DNA of 11,057 nucleotides from BB31 sp964582525. Its GTDB lineage: Bacteria; Pseudomonadota; Gammaproteobacteria; Beggiatoales; Beggiatoaceae. Location of the stretch: positions 1-11,057 of the forward strand of contig CAZOSP010000111.1 in NCBI GenBank assembly GCA_964582525.1. Direction: 5' to 3'. Positions 1 to 7,683 of this stretch are shown piece by piece. A model generated the notes under the pieces. The model was not told the DNA's origin. It did no database searches and saw only the letters and a program-made list of their open reading frames with translations. The position numbers and the translations under genes are program-made. Each line of letters opens with the position of its first letter. Position 1 is the first letter of the stretch.

Positions 1-20
1 GGGGGTAACTGTGGGCTATT

Positions 21-1658
21 TTAACAGGGTTTTGATGCGGGCGGGAACTGCTGCTCGCCAGTTAGGCTCGAAAGTTCGCCGCCAAGCGGTGCAGTCCAGC
101 GATAATCACTGCCGCCAAGTGCCTGAAAATCACGCTCTTCGCCGCGTAGCATGACAGCTATTAGCGGTGTAATAGTAAGCTCATTCAGTACATTAATCTC
201 AACGCTGACGCGATTGCCCATCGCATCTAGCAGGGTCAGCACATCTCCCCCTGTGACACGCGGTACATATAACACCTGTTTGCTAAAATTAGCTGATAAA
301 ACACCTGCTTGTGTTGTCCAGCTATAGGCGGGAAAACCGCCGCTGACGCTAAATAATTCATGCTGCCCCAGCAACAATGAAATAGGACCGCTAGGCGACA
401 CAAGGGGTTGAGAACCCACACGAATAAAACGGGTCTGGCTGTCGCCATTGCCGTCATCACGCACACTAAACTTATGCTGACCAAATAAAATCGGCGCAGT
501 CAATCGCCATTGCCGCTTATCCGCAGACAGCTCGGCTTTCATGCCGGCTACAGTGGTGAGTGTAAAAGGTCCAACTCCGCCTTCAATTACAATGTTAATA
601 GGGGCTTCGGGTTCTGTGATTAATTCCAAGAACGCGCTACTAGCCCCTTTTTCTACAGTGATGAATGTCGCTTGCTCGGTAATAATAATCTCATCAACGC
701 CTAAACTATGAGAAACATAGAGTCTATTATCATTAATAGGTAACAGGTGTTTAGGATATTCACCGATAGGACAATCTACACTCAGTACATCATCTATATT
801 TGTATCAATGGGGACTAATTGATTACTATTTTCATTGACGCTCCAAATATGCCCATTCAAATAAGCTAACCCATTAAGGTTAGAAAACAAATCACTGGAA
901 ATCTTTTTAGCAACAACCAGTGTATCTGTATTAATAACACTGACTTTATTGGCTTGTTTATGCGCAACATAGACTTTATTGCCATTAGGCGCAGCCGCCA
1001 AACCTGTTGAACTACTTTCAACGGATATTTCTTTAAGTAAACTGGGTTCAGTTTGAGAAATATCATACACAGCAAGTACGCCACCCGACTCAAAACTGAC
1101 AAACAATTTGTTATCCATCACCAGTAGATCATAAATAAGGCGTGCGCTATTGATTGCAGGTATGCTACTGACTAATTGTAGGTTATTATCTAAAACCAGT
1201 ATTCTCTCTAACTTATCAGCCACAAAAAGTTTTTGAGATGACTCATCATAAGTCATCACACCTAAACCGTCTGCATCCAAGCGGGTTGTATTAGAAAGCT
1301 CGAAACTGTCTATATCTCCCTGTACACTGAATGTATGCAGATTTCCTGAGAAATACTCAGAAACATATAAACGCTGCTGCGTAGTATCTAATGCAATACC
1401 CACCAATTCATCAGCAAATCCTGAAGAGGAAACAGGCATTGCTTTTGCGACGATTTTTTCCGCAATATCAATGATATTGACATTGCCAACACGAGTATCT
1501 AAGACAAAAGCATATTGATTATCATTGCTTAAAATCATGTCACCGGGTGAATCAAATGGATACTGCCCAACATCAATCTTGTTTTTAGTACATTCTAATG
1601 CCGTTGAGACATTACATATCAAAAACAAAAAAATAAAACTAGAATAACGTATAAACAT
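21..1658 (-). CDS. Secreted YVTN-type beta-propeller protein with C-terminal Ig-like domains; 3' end possibly broken
   Basis: A 545-residue protein starting with a signal peptide (MFIRYSSFIFLFLICNVSTA, then LEC), so it should be exported. Residues about 25-330 hold repeated blades of the YVTN/NHL-like kind, such as NGNKVYVAHKQANKVSVINT and QRLYVSEYFSGNLHTFSV. Such propellers usually serve as binding platforms. Residues about 335-545 look like bacterial Ig-type domains: two related units start near 'LLLGQHELFSVSGG' and 'VMLRGEERDFQALGG'. The start is supported by GAGGAG eight bases upstream of the ATG. The second Ig-like unit stops (TAA at 21-23) before the final strands present in the first unit, and another frame stays open to the window edge, so a 3' frameshift is possible. 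It follows the pseudo-protease gene on the same strand by 100 bp and may share its transcript. I recognise the fold class but not a specific function. Confidence 0.8.
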   Translation of the reverse strand: MFIRYSSFIFLFLICNVSTALECTKNKIDVGQYPFDSPGDMILSNDNQYAFVLDTRVGNVNIIDIAEKIVAKAMPVSSSGFADELVGIALDTTQQRLYVSEYFSGNLHTFSVQGDIDSFELSNTTRLDADGLGVMTYDESSQKLFVADKLERILVLDNNLQLVSSIPAINSARLIYDLLVMDNKLFVSFESGGVLAVYDISQTEPSLLKEISVESSSTGLAAAPNGNKVYVAHKQANKVSVINTDTLVVAKKISSDLFSNLNGLAYLNGHIWSVNENSNQLVPIDTNIDDVLSVDCPIGEYPKHLLPINDNRLYVSHSLGVDEIIITEQATFITVEKGASSAFLELITEPEAPINIVIEGGVGPFTLTTVAGMKAELSADKRQWRLTAPILFGQHKFSVRDDGNGDSQTRFIRVGSQPLVSPSGPISLLLGQHELFSVSGGFPAYSWTTQAGVLSANFSKQVLYVPRVTGGDVLTLLDAMGNRVSVEINVLNELTITPLIAVMLRGEERDFQALGGSDYRWTAPLGGELSSLTGEQQFPPASKPC

Positions 1659-1715
1659 GTTAATTACTCCTCAGTATAGCCAAACTATATTAGTTATAAA
1701 ACATAACCGTAGCTC

Positions 1716-1748
1716 AAACCTGACAGGTTTTCAAAACCTGTCAGGTTT
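1716..1748. repeat. Perfect 33-bp palindrome between two genes
   Basis: AAACCTGACAGGTTTT at 1716-1731 and its exact reverse complement at 1733-1748 are separated by one base. It lies 10 bp past the stop codon of the pseudo-protease gene and upstream of the propeller gene. A transcript would fold into a strong hairpin, but no T-run follows it on the minus strand, so it is not a classic intrinsic terminator. It may protect or attenuate the mRNA, or be a genome-wide palindromic repeat. Confidence 0.85.
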
Positions 1749-1758
1749 AACTTTTATA

Positions 1759-4704
1759 TCACTTAATCGTGAATAATGAACAAGAAAAGTGCTGCCATTC
1801 ATCAAGCAACCAAGGATTACTGTTTTCAGGAATAACCGCACCACAAAGCTGGTATTCTCCTAAAATTGAACCTGTGACTATTTCTGTATTCAATACAGAA
1901 TAAACGACATTGCCAGTAATTTTAGCGGATTCTTTATAGGGAATTAATGTACCAGGCAAACTAAAACCCTGCTGAGGAAATAAGGTGACAAAATTGCCAT
2001 CTGGAAAAATCAATCCAACTAATAAATCAACTGTATCATTGCCATTGACACTCATGTCTGCACGGATTGTCTCACCAATAGTATAACTTGATTGATGTAA
2101 ACGAATACTAACAGTGGTTAAAGCATAATCTTGTTCTTGCGTAATTTGACTGATGGCTGCTTCAGACCAGGAACCATCAATGCCTTGAGCTTGATAGGAA
2201 ATTTGCCAGGTGCCTTGTTTGCGCAATCGATATAAAGTTTCATGGCGTTCTAAAGCAGAGTTATAGCCTAAAGTTACAATTTCTTGTGCTGATTCGGCTT
2301 GGTTATCAAGCGGTAAAGGCTGCAATGTTGCTCGCACATTTCTAATGTCCTTGCCACTTTGAGCAGTTTTCACCCATAACTCCGCTTCTATATCATTACC
2401 ACTTAAGCGAATTTCGGGATGTGTTTCTATAATTTCCGGTATTGTGCTAACAACCTGTGTTGTTTGTCCCAGTTCAATACGTGCTGCTAGGTTTTCATCT
2501 CGGCTAGTTTGCAAAGCATCGCCATCAGCATCAAATACAGGGGTTTGTCCCGTACTTATTCGAGTTTGAGTAAATTGTAAGGCATTTAATAAACTACTAT
2601 CTCCACTTCGTCTTGATCTTAAACTGCGAATAAAATGCCCGGAAAAACCTTGCCCATTGTTATAAAACCATTTATCAGATGTTCGAGTCGCGGCAACGAT
2701 CAAGCGATTTTGCGCAGCAATATCATCTAAAAATGTTTCAGAAAACTGGATGTCAAGTATGATCACTTGCTGTATATCCGCGGGAATTAAATCGAGATAT
2801 TGTTTTAAGGTTTGTGCAGAAAAATAAACGTCTGTGTCTATTTCCAAATTTTCTGCTTTAGAACGTCCATGCACATACAAAATGAATTGCTGCCCTGCGC
2901 TTAAGGTCTTTGCGACGCGCTCAAACGCATCACGTAATTCTGCATCAGGATTAAGCAACTTAAAATCTCTTAGTTCTGGGTCTTCATGCCCATCTAAGTT
3001 AATATCAGGAGAAAACGGAGTCATTAAAACAATATCGCCATCACTAAAGCCTTTTTGCTGTAATAAACGATACATGTCCTGAACTAATTCATGGCTATGT
3101 GAATACAATGTATTAGAACTTTTTGCACCGCCACTGGTGAACAAAATAGCTCTGCCTAAGCCGCTTAGTTGATTATTAATATTTTCTTTAGGTGCGGCTT
3201 CACAGGTTGAAGTGGCTTCGGCAGCTTCTGCATAACCAAAATAAACATTATCAACCCGTGCTACAACTTTTCCATCGGGAAAGGCAAAAGCATTAATTTT
3301 AACTTCGGGCTGTTGAGGTAATGCAAAGTTTGTAGGTTTGTATTCAAACACTTTTTCATCATCAATGATAAAAAAGATTTGTTCACCATTCCAAGCCATT
3401 CTAAATTTATGTTCTTTGCCATCATGCAAACGAATAATCTTCCAAGTAATTAAGTCTTCGCCAATGCTGCCATCAGAAGGTCGTTTGAAAATATGCAAAG
3501 CCAGAAGTTCTTGCTCTCCTGAAATGAAATGCTTTTTATCAACCCCTAGACTGGCAACAACGTCTTGCCCATCCACAGAAAAAAATACACCATCTAACCG
3601 TAAACCAATACCTTCACTATAAATAGGGACGGTAGATGCCGAGTCTAGGGTTAAATCAGCCTCAATAACTTGAGGAATAGCTTGGGTTTGTGCAAAATTA
3701 GGATCAAGCCCTAACCAAATGCTGTGCAATTCTGGTAACGCCTTCAACATTAATTCAGCACGCGAGTTATCAAGCTGGGTATCTATTTTAAAAAAACCGC
3801 CTTTACCGGCAGGAGACCATTGTCGATAAATATCGCCATGTTCAAAATCATCATATAAAGCTAAAACATTGTTGTCATCGCAGCTCAATATTTTTGCTTC
3901 AGGTTTACATTTAGCACTACTTTCTGCTTGAGCAGCCGTTCCGAAATAGACATTATCCACATAGCCAATTACAGAGCTGCCCGGAAAACTAAATGCGTTG
4001 ACTTTAGCTTCGGGAATAAAAGCAGGTTTCGCTTCAGAAGGTGTAAACTCAAAAATTTTCACGCCATCAACTAAAAACAGCAGAGTTGTACCAGTCCAAG
4101 CCAAACGCAGTGCATGAGGTTGTCCATCATAATCTTGCAACATCTGCCAAGGCACCAGATCAGCACCTATGTGTCCACGAATCGCATCGCCTTTGCGGAA
4201 AACATGTACCGCAATGCCCGCACGTTCCACACCATTTATGACCTTCTTATCAATACCAAAACTAGCCACCACATCCGCGCCTGATTCATCAGAAAAAAGA
4301 ATGCCGTCTAAGCGAATACCAATGCCACGTTCCTCACCCGCAGTCGGGGTTAAAGCGACTGATGCAGGGGACAGAGTTAGTTCCGCTTCAATGACTTCTG
4401 GCACCGGATTTTGCGCCAAATAGCTAGGTTGTAAACCAATCCAAGCACTATGCAAAAAACTATCAGCCAAGACAGATAGCTTGGCTTTGCCATTGTCTAA
4501 ATCATGAGCATGATTACCATCACCAAAAGGCATCCAACGGCGGGTAAGCGTGGAGCTTGCAAAATCATCATACAAGCGTAAGGCTTGAGTAGTTTGTTCT
4601 CCACAAATTTCTACGGCAGAAACCGTCTGGGTTAAAAACAAAAACGCATATAAATACGTCTTAGGTTTTTTCATCATAGACAAACCATCAAAAGGTATGG
4701 ACAT
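1759..4704 (-). CDS. Secreted pseudo-caspase: two ConA/LamG-like domains plus caspase-like domain lacking the catalytic Cys
   Basis: A 981-residue protein with a signal peptide ending near FLTQTVSA (residue 30). Residues about 43-270 and 282-510 are two related jelly-roll-like modules, each opening LYDDF and closing VDNVYFG, best described as ConA/LamG-like. Residues about 525-740 form a caspase-like (clan CD) domain. It keeps the active-site histidine (YVHG, His612) but reads DIQFSE where the upstream paralogue reads DTCYSG, so the catalytic Cys is Gln653. The His-to-Cys/Gln spacing is 41 residues in both proteins. An EF-hand-like loop (DADGDALQTSRD, 725-736) follows. The C-terminal third aligns along its length with the paralogue (for example YQAQGIDGSWSE, SLPGTLIPY). 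It is therefore probably proteolytically dead and may act as a decoy, regulator or binding partner. I chose the start at 4704 because AAGGAG sits seven bases upstream; an ATG at 4734 in the same frame has no such site and would put ten residues before the signal peptide. Confidence 0.85.
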   Translation of the reverse strand: MSIPFDGLSMMKKPKTYLYAFLFLTQTVSAVEICGEQTTQALRLYDDFASSTLTRRWMPFGDGNHAHDLDNGKAKLSVLADSFLHSAWIGLQPSYLAQNPVPEVIEAELTLSPASVALTPTAGEERGIGIRLDGILFSDESGADVVASFGIDKKVINGVERAGIAVHVFRKGDAIRGHIGADLVPWQMLQDYDGQPHALRLAWTGTTLLFLVDGVKIFEFTPSEAKPAFIPEAKVNAFSFPGSSVIGYVDNVYFGTAAQAESSAKCKPEAKILSCDDNNVLALYDDFEHGDIYRQWSPAGKGGFFKIDTQLDNSRAELMLKALPELHSIWLGLDPNFAQTQAIPQVIEADLTLDSASTVPIYSEGIGLRLDGVFFSVDGQDVVASLGVDKKHFISGEQELLALHIFKRPSDGSIGEDLITWKIIRLHDGKEHKFRMAWNGEQIFFIIDDEKVFEYKPTNFALPQQPEVKINAFAFPDGKVVARVDNVYFGYAEAAEATSTCEAAPKENINNQLSGLGRAILFTSGGAKSSNTLYSHSHELVQDMYRLLQQKGFSDGDIVLMTPFSPDINLDGHEDPELRDFKLLNPDAELRDAFERVAKTLSAGQQFILYVHGRSKAENLEIDTDVYFSAQTLKQYLDLIPADIQQVIILDIQFSETFLDDIAAQNRLIVAATRTSDKWFYNNGQGFSGHFIRSLRSRRSGDSSLLNALQFTQTRISTGQTPVFDADGDALQTSRDENLAARIELGQTTQVVSTIPEIIETHPEIRLSGNDIEAELWVKTAQSGKDIRNVRATLQPLPLDNQAESAQEIVTLGYNSALERHETLYRLRKQGTWQISYQAQGIDGSWSEAAISQITQEQDYALTTVSIRLHQSSYTIGETIRADMSVNGNDTVDLLVGLIFPDGNFVTLFPQQGFSLPGTLIPYKESAKITGNVVYSVLNTEIVTGSILGEYQLCGAVIPENSNPWLLDEWQHFSCSLFTIK

Positions 4705-4711
4705 TAGCTTT

Positions 4712-4717
4712 CTCCTT
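4712..4717 (-). promoter_or_regulatory. Ribosome binding site deciding the pseudo-caspase start
   Basis: AAGGAG on the minus strand, seven bases before the ATG at 4704. It favours that start over the in-frame ATG at 4734. Confidence 0.75.
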
Positions 4718-4768
4718 AAAGAAACACAATACAACTGAATGAAATGAATTACTCAGATTACACACCCA

Positions 4769-4826
4769 CCGTAGGCGGCATAAAACGGCTACGCCGTTTG
4801 AGCTAATCAGCGATTAGCTCTCCCAG
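4769..4826. repeat. Palindromic (REP-like) repeat, copy A, between the DGR operon and the pseudo-caspase gene
   Basis: Contains two adjacent hairpins: AAACGGC-TAC-GCCGTTT at 4783-4799, and GAGCTAATC-AGC-GATTAGCTC at 4800-4820, followed by TCCCAG. The same order and orientation recur at 10908-10970. Read on the minus strand it directly follows the stop codon of the protease gene. The second hairpin there ends in TTTT, so it could act as a weak terminator or attenuator at the end of the DGR operon. This 97-bp gap contains no gene. Confidence 0.8.
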
Positions 4827-4831
4827 AACAA

Positions 4832-7672
4832 CTAGCGCAACTCAAAATTCGCGCACTGGAAATCCACCCAAGCGGCTAAATCCCAAGGATCATGCGCGGC
4901 TGGACTCAGCACACCGCAGCCTCCATAAGTTCCCGTTGGCAACCCGGCGGGTAAAGGAAAATCTAAAATATTCAGGGTTTTAGACGGTGCAAAACGGAGA
5001 GCCGATTGATAAGGAATAATCGTCCCCGGCAGGCTAAATTCCAAAGGATAGCGGATGGTGACAAAATAACCAGCGGGGAAAAGAATCGCCGCATACACAT
5101 CATAAGCCGTTTCATCCGTGGCGTTTAACAACAAATCAAAGCGCAAAGGTTCACCGACTGCATAGGCGGATTGATTCAACAAGGCACTCACGCTGGCGGG
5201 TTTGCTGATTTCTGCGGCTTGTATTTCGCCTGCCATCTGCTCTGACCAAGTGCCATCTAAACCTTGCGCCTGATACAACGCCTTCCATATCCCGCTTTGG
5301 TTAAAATGATGCACCACTTCAAAACGGTCTTGCGCGCCGTTATACAGCAGTTTCACTTCCACACGCCCAAAGTCAGTCTCTTCACCGGCATAATTATCCG
5401 TAGCCACCGCTGGCGGCATCAAAGCGGCGCGTACTTCGCGCACTTGCTCGCCACTGGGCGAGGTTTTCACCCACAACACCGCTTCTGGGCTGGACAATAC
5501 CAAGCGCGGATGAACCTGCACAATTTCCGGTGCGTCTGCGGCACGGCTGCCCTCTTTCCCCAAGATCACTTGCGCGGCACGGATGCCATCCCGCGACGAA
5601 TAGACCCCATCACCATCATCATCCAATTGCGGACGCTGATTGCCAAACAACTCAGGTGAGCCGCGCATCATATCCTCTGCTGCGTTAAACGCCTCGCGCA
5701 CCGCACTACCGCGCCGCAGGTGATCCACCAATTTGCCAGAAAAAGTCGCAAACTTAGCATTCCATGCCGTGCTTTGTGCATCAGAAGCGGTCAACAGAAT
5801 ACGATTCGGATGCCCTTTTAAAGCATCCAAAAAAGAACCGGAATAACAGGTATCTATAATCAATACCTGCTGCACCCCGGCCGGGACTTTATCCAGCAAC
5901 GCCTTAAGCTGCTCGCCCGACAACCAATAATCACGGGTGATTTTCAGTTGATTTTGCAGCGCGTGACCATGAATATGCAGCACAAACTGCTGTCCCGCTT
6001 GCAAGCTGCGCATCGCCTCAAATGCCTGATTAAGCGCGTTTTCGGCATCAAATAAATCATTATCCACCACGCCATCATCCGTGCCATCGCCATTCACATC
6101 CTGCCAGGTTTTCGGGTTTAGCCAGATAATGTCCTCATGCTCAAAACCGCGTTGATGAAGGGTGCGATACATGCCCAGCGTGAGTTCCTCGCTGCGCGGG
6201 AACAGGCTATTGCTTTGGTGCGCCCCAGAAGCCGTGATGATAATGGCTTTGCCCAAGCCTGAGGTGGGCGGAGGGGCGGAAGCGGGGATAAAGGTCGCGG
6301 TGCAGGTCAAAGCACTCGCTGGCATCGCAAAAGAAGTATCGCAAAGTGCGGGACTCCAACCGCTGAAGCTATGACCCGCCGCCGGAGTCGCGGTTAAACT
6401 CACCGTCGCACCAGCGGCAAAGCTCCCCGCGCCGCTGACGGTGCCTTCACCGCTTTGGGTGAGGGTTAGCGCGAAGGTGGCGGGCGGAATAGGCGTAAAG
6501 GTCGCGGTGCAGGTCAAAGCACTCGCCGGCATGGCAAAAGAAGTGGCACACGGTGCCGGACTCCAACCGCTGAAGCTATGACCCGCCGCCGGAGTCGCGG
6601 TTAAACTCACCGTCGCACCAGCGGCAAAGCTCCCCGCGCCGCTGACGGTGCCTTCACCGCTTTGGGTGAGGGTTAGCGCGAAGGTGGCGGGCGGAATAGG
6701 CGTAAAGGTCGCGGTGCAGGTCAAAGCACTCGCCGGCATGGCAAAAGAAGTGGCACACGGTGCCGGACTCCAACCGCTGAAGCTATGACCCGCCGCCGGA
6801 GTCGCGGTTAAACTCACCGCCGCACCCGCAGCGAAATCCCCCGCGCCGCTGACGGTGCCTGCGCCGCTTTGCTGCACTTGCAAGGCAAACAACGGAATGG
6901 CTTCAGCCAGCGTGACTGTTTGCGTCAAGCTATCGCTGCCTGCGGCATTGCTCACCGTCAAGGTGATTTGGTATTCACCCGCGCTAGACACGGTAAAACT
7001 CGTGCTTTGTCCCGTGGCTGTGTAGCGGTTATTGGGATCGTAACGATGCACCAGTTCCCACGCATAACTGGCATTCTCCATGTCATTGGCATTCACCCGA
7101 AGAGTTAAGCCGTCGGTTGTTGTTTCAAACAAGGCGTTAGGGGGAGCTGGCAAAAGCGCAAAAGACTGTCCGCCGCGCACCAGCCGGACGTGGTTGCCGT
7201 AGTTACGATAGCCGTTGTAGTCGCTACCATCATAGAAATACACGCCCCACGCGTAGTAGGAATTGTAGGCATAGGGCGAACCCGACCAAACAAAATTCGT
7301 CGGCGTATTGGGAAATAGAGAGAGATTAATGGCTGGATCATAACATTTCAGTTCAACAATGGATCTCAGTTCTTTTGTATTTGGCAATCGCCAGCCACTT
7401 TGTGCAGCGGCGTGTTGCAGTGCGCCCGGCCAAGTCATTGCCGTGGCTGTGCCGCTCGAACAGTCCGTACCTGTGATGCCTTCTACGCAGCGTTTCCAAG
7501 TCAGCCCGGTACGGGTATCTGTCACCGTGCCATCGTCATTGAGAGTAAAGCGGCTAGTAGGCGTGGTTTCTGGGATATTCGGGTTGCAGGTTTGGGCGTG
7601 AAGCAGCGGGCTGATGAGCAAGCCAAGTAAGGAGGCAATAAGTGGGTTAGCAATCATACGCGGGTTATACAT
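4832..7672 (-). CDS. DGR target 2: secreted caspase-like protease with a hypervariable DUF1566 (lectin-like) sensor
   Basis: A 946-residue protein with a signal peptide (about residues 1-26, ending LLHA). Domains in order: DUF1566/Lcl_C (about 30-170; GLTWKRC, GWRLPNTKEL, LFPNTP) whose residues 127-168 are VR2; a PKD-like domain (about 175-258); three 69-residue repeats resembling divergent InlB B-repeats (about 255-461; GHSFSGWSPAPC); a clan CD caspase/legumain-like protease (about 472-690); and a C-terminal region shared with the downstream paralogue. Active-site residues are visible: His568 in HIHGH and Cys609 in IIDTCYSGSF. EF-hand-like loops at 525-534 (DVNGDGTDDG) and 684-695 (DDDGDGVYSSRD) suggest Ca2+ binding. 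The start at 7672 has AAGGAG seven bases upstream, overlapping the stop codon of the RT gene, so the two should be co-transcribed and probably translationally coupled. The gene looks richer in G+C than the genes downstream. The role is inferred: ligand binding by the diversified domain may control proteolysis outside the cytoplasm. Confidence 0.9.
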   Translation of the reverse strand: MYNPRMIANPLIASLLGLLISPLLHAQTCNPNIPETTPTSRFTLNDDGTVTDTRTGLTWKRCVEGITGTDCSSGTATAMTWPGALQHAAAQSGWRLPNTKELRSIVELKCYDPAINLSLFPNTPTNFVWSGSPYAYNSYYAWGVYFYDGSDYNGYRNYGNHVRLVRGGQSFALLPAPPNALFETTTDGLTLRVNANDMENASYAWELVHRYDPNNRYTATGQSTSFTVSSAGEYQITLTVSNAAGSDSLTQTVTLAEAIPLFALQVQQSGAGTVSGAGDFAAGAAVSLTATPAAGHSFSGWSPAPCATSFAMPASALTCTATFTPIPPATFALTLTQSGEGTVSGAGSFAAGATVSLTATPAAGHSFSGWSPAPCATSFAMPASALTCTATFTPIPPATFALTLTQSGEGTVSGAGSFAAGATVSLTATPAAGHSFSGWSPALCDTSFAMPASALTCTATFIPASAPPPTSGLGKAIIITASGAHQSNSLFPRSEELTLGMYRTLHQRGFEHEDIIWLNPKTWQDVNGDGTDDGVVDNDLFDAENALNQAFEAMRSLQAGQQFVLHIHGHALQNQLKITRDYWLSGEQLKALLDKVPAGVQQVLIIDTCYSGSFLDALKGHPNRILLTASDAQSTAWNAKFATFSGKLVDHLRRGSAVREAFNAAEDMMRGSPELFGNQRPQLDDDGDGVYSSRDGIRAAQVILGKEGSRAADAPEIVQVHPRLVLSSPEAVLWVKTSPSGEQVREVRAALMPPAVATDNYAGEETDFGRVEVKLLYNGAQDRFEVVHHFNQSGIWKALYQAQGLDGTWSEQMAGEIQAAEISKPASVSALLNQSAYAVGEPLRFDLLLNATDETAYDVYAAILFPAGYFVTIRYPLEFSLPGTIIPYQSALRFAPSKTLNILDFPLPAGLPTGTYGGCGVLSPAAHDPWDLAAWVDFQCANFELR
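6291..6910 (-). repeat. Three tandem 207-bp in-frame repeats inside the protease gene
   Basis: Units begin at 6291, 6498 and 6705, a period of exactly 207 bp or 69 codons. The first two (protein repeats 3 and 2) are almost identical over most of their length. The third, nearest the PKD-like domain, has diverged more at its right end. Each encodes an InlB B-repeat-like unit (GTVSGAG, AAGHSFSGWSP, ALTCTATF). They probably form a spacer stalk between sensor and protease, and their near-identity points to recent duplication or gene conversion. Confidence 0.9.
7169..7292 (-). repeat. DGR variable repeat VR2 (internal, in the protease gene)
   Basis: This 124-bp segment aligns without gaps to the TR at 9122-9245. 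There are 16 differences, all at positions that are adenine in the TR coding strand (9 A to T, 6 A to G, 1 A to C). It encodes residues 127-168 of the protease, from WSGSPYAYNSYYAWG to HVRLVRGG. The 25 bp at the 3' end of the coding strand are identical in TR and both VRs, as expected for an initiation-of-mutagenic-homology (IMH) segment. Identity to the TR ends at GGA; both VRs continue with CAGT while the TR continues with GCGT. Confidence 0.96.
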
Positions 7673-7683
7673 GAGGAAACTCC

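Noticed and set aside
1716..1748. Palindrome as an intrinsic terminator
   Set aside because: No T-run follows the stem on the transcribed strand; kept only as a palindromic repeat.
2834..4423. Plus-strand open frames opposite the pseudo-caspase gene
   Set aside because: They lie antisense to a well-supported gene and show no recognisable protein features.
4705..4734. Earlier ATG (4734) for the pseudo-caspase gene
   Set aside because: No ribosome binding site, and it would put extra charged residues before the signal peptide. AAGGAG supports 4704.
7140..7170. Hairpin downstream of VR2 as a DGR target-recognition stem
   Set aside because: The CTTTTGC-type sequences after VR1 and VR2 look alike but are direct, not inverted, and do not form a stem.
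7105..7341. Open frame on the minus strand over VR2
   Set aside because: A shadow of the VR in a second frame; low-complexity Thr/Ile content and no link to a known protein.
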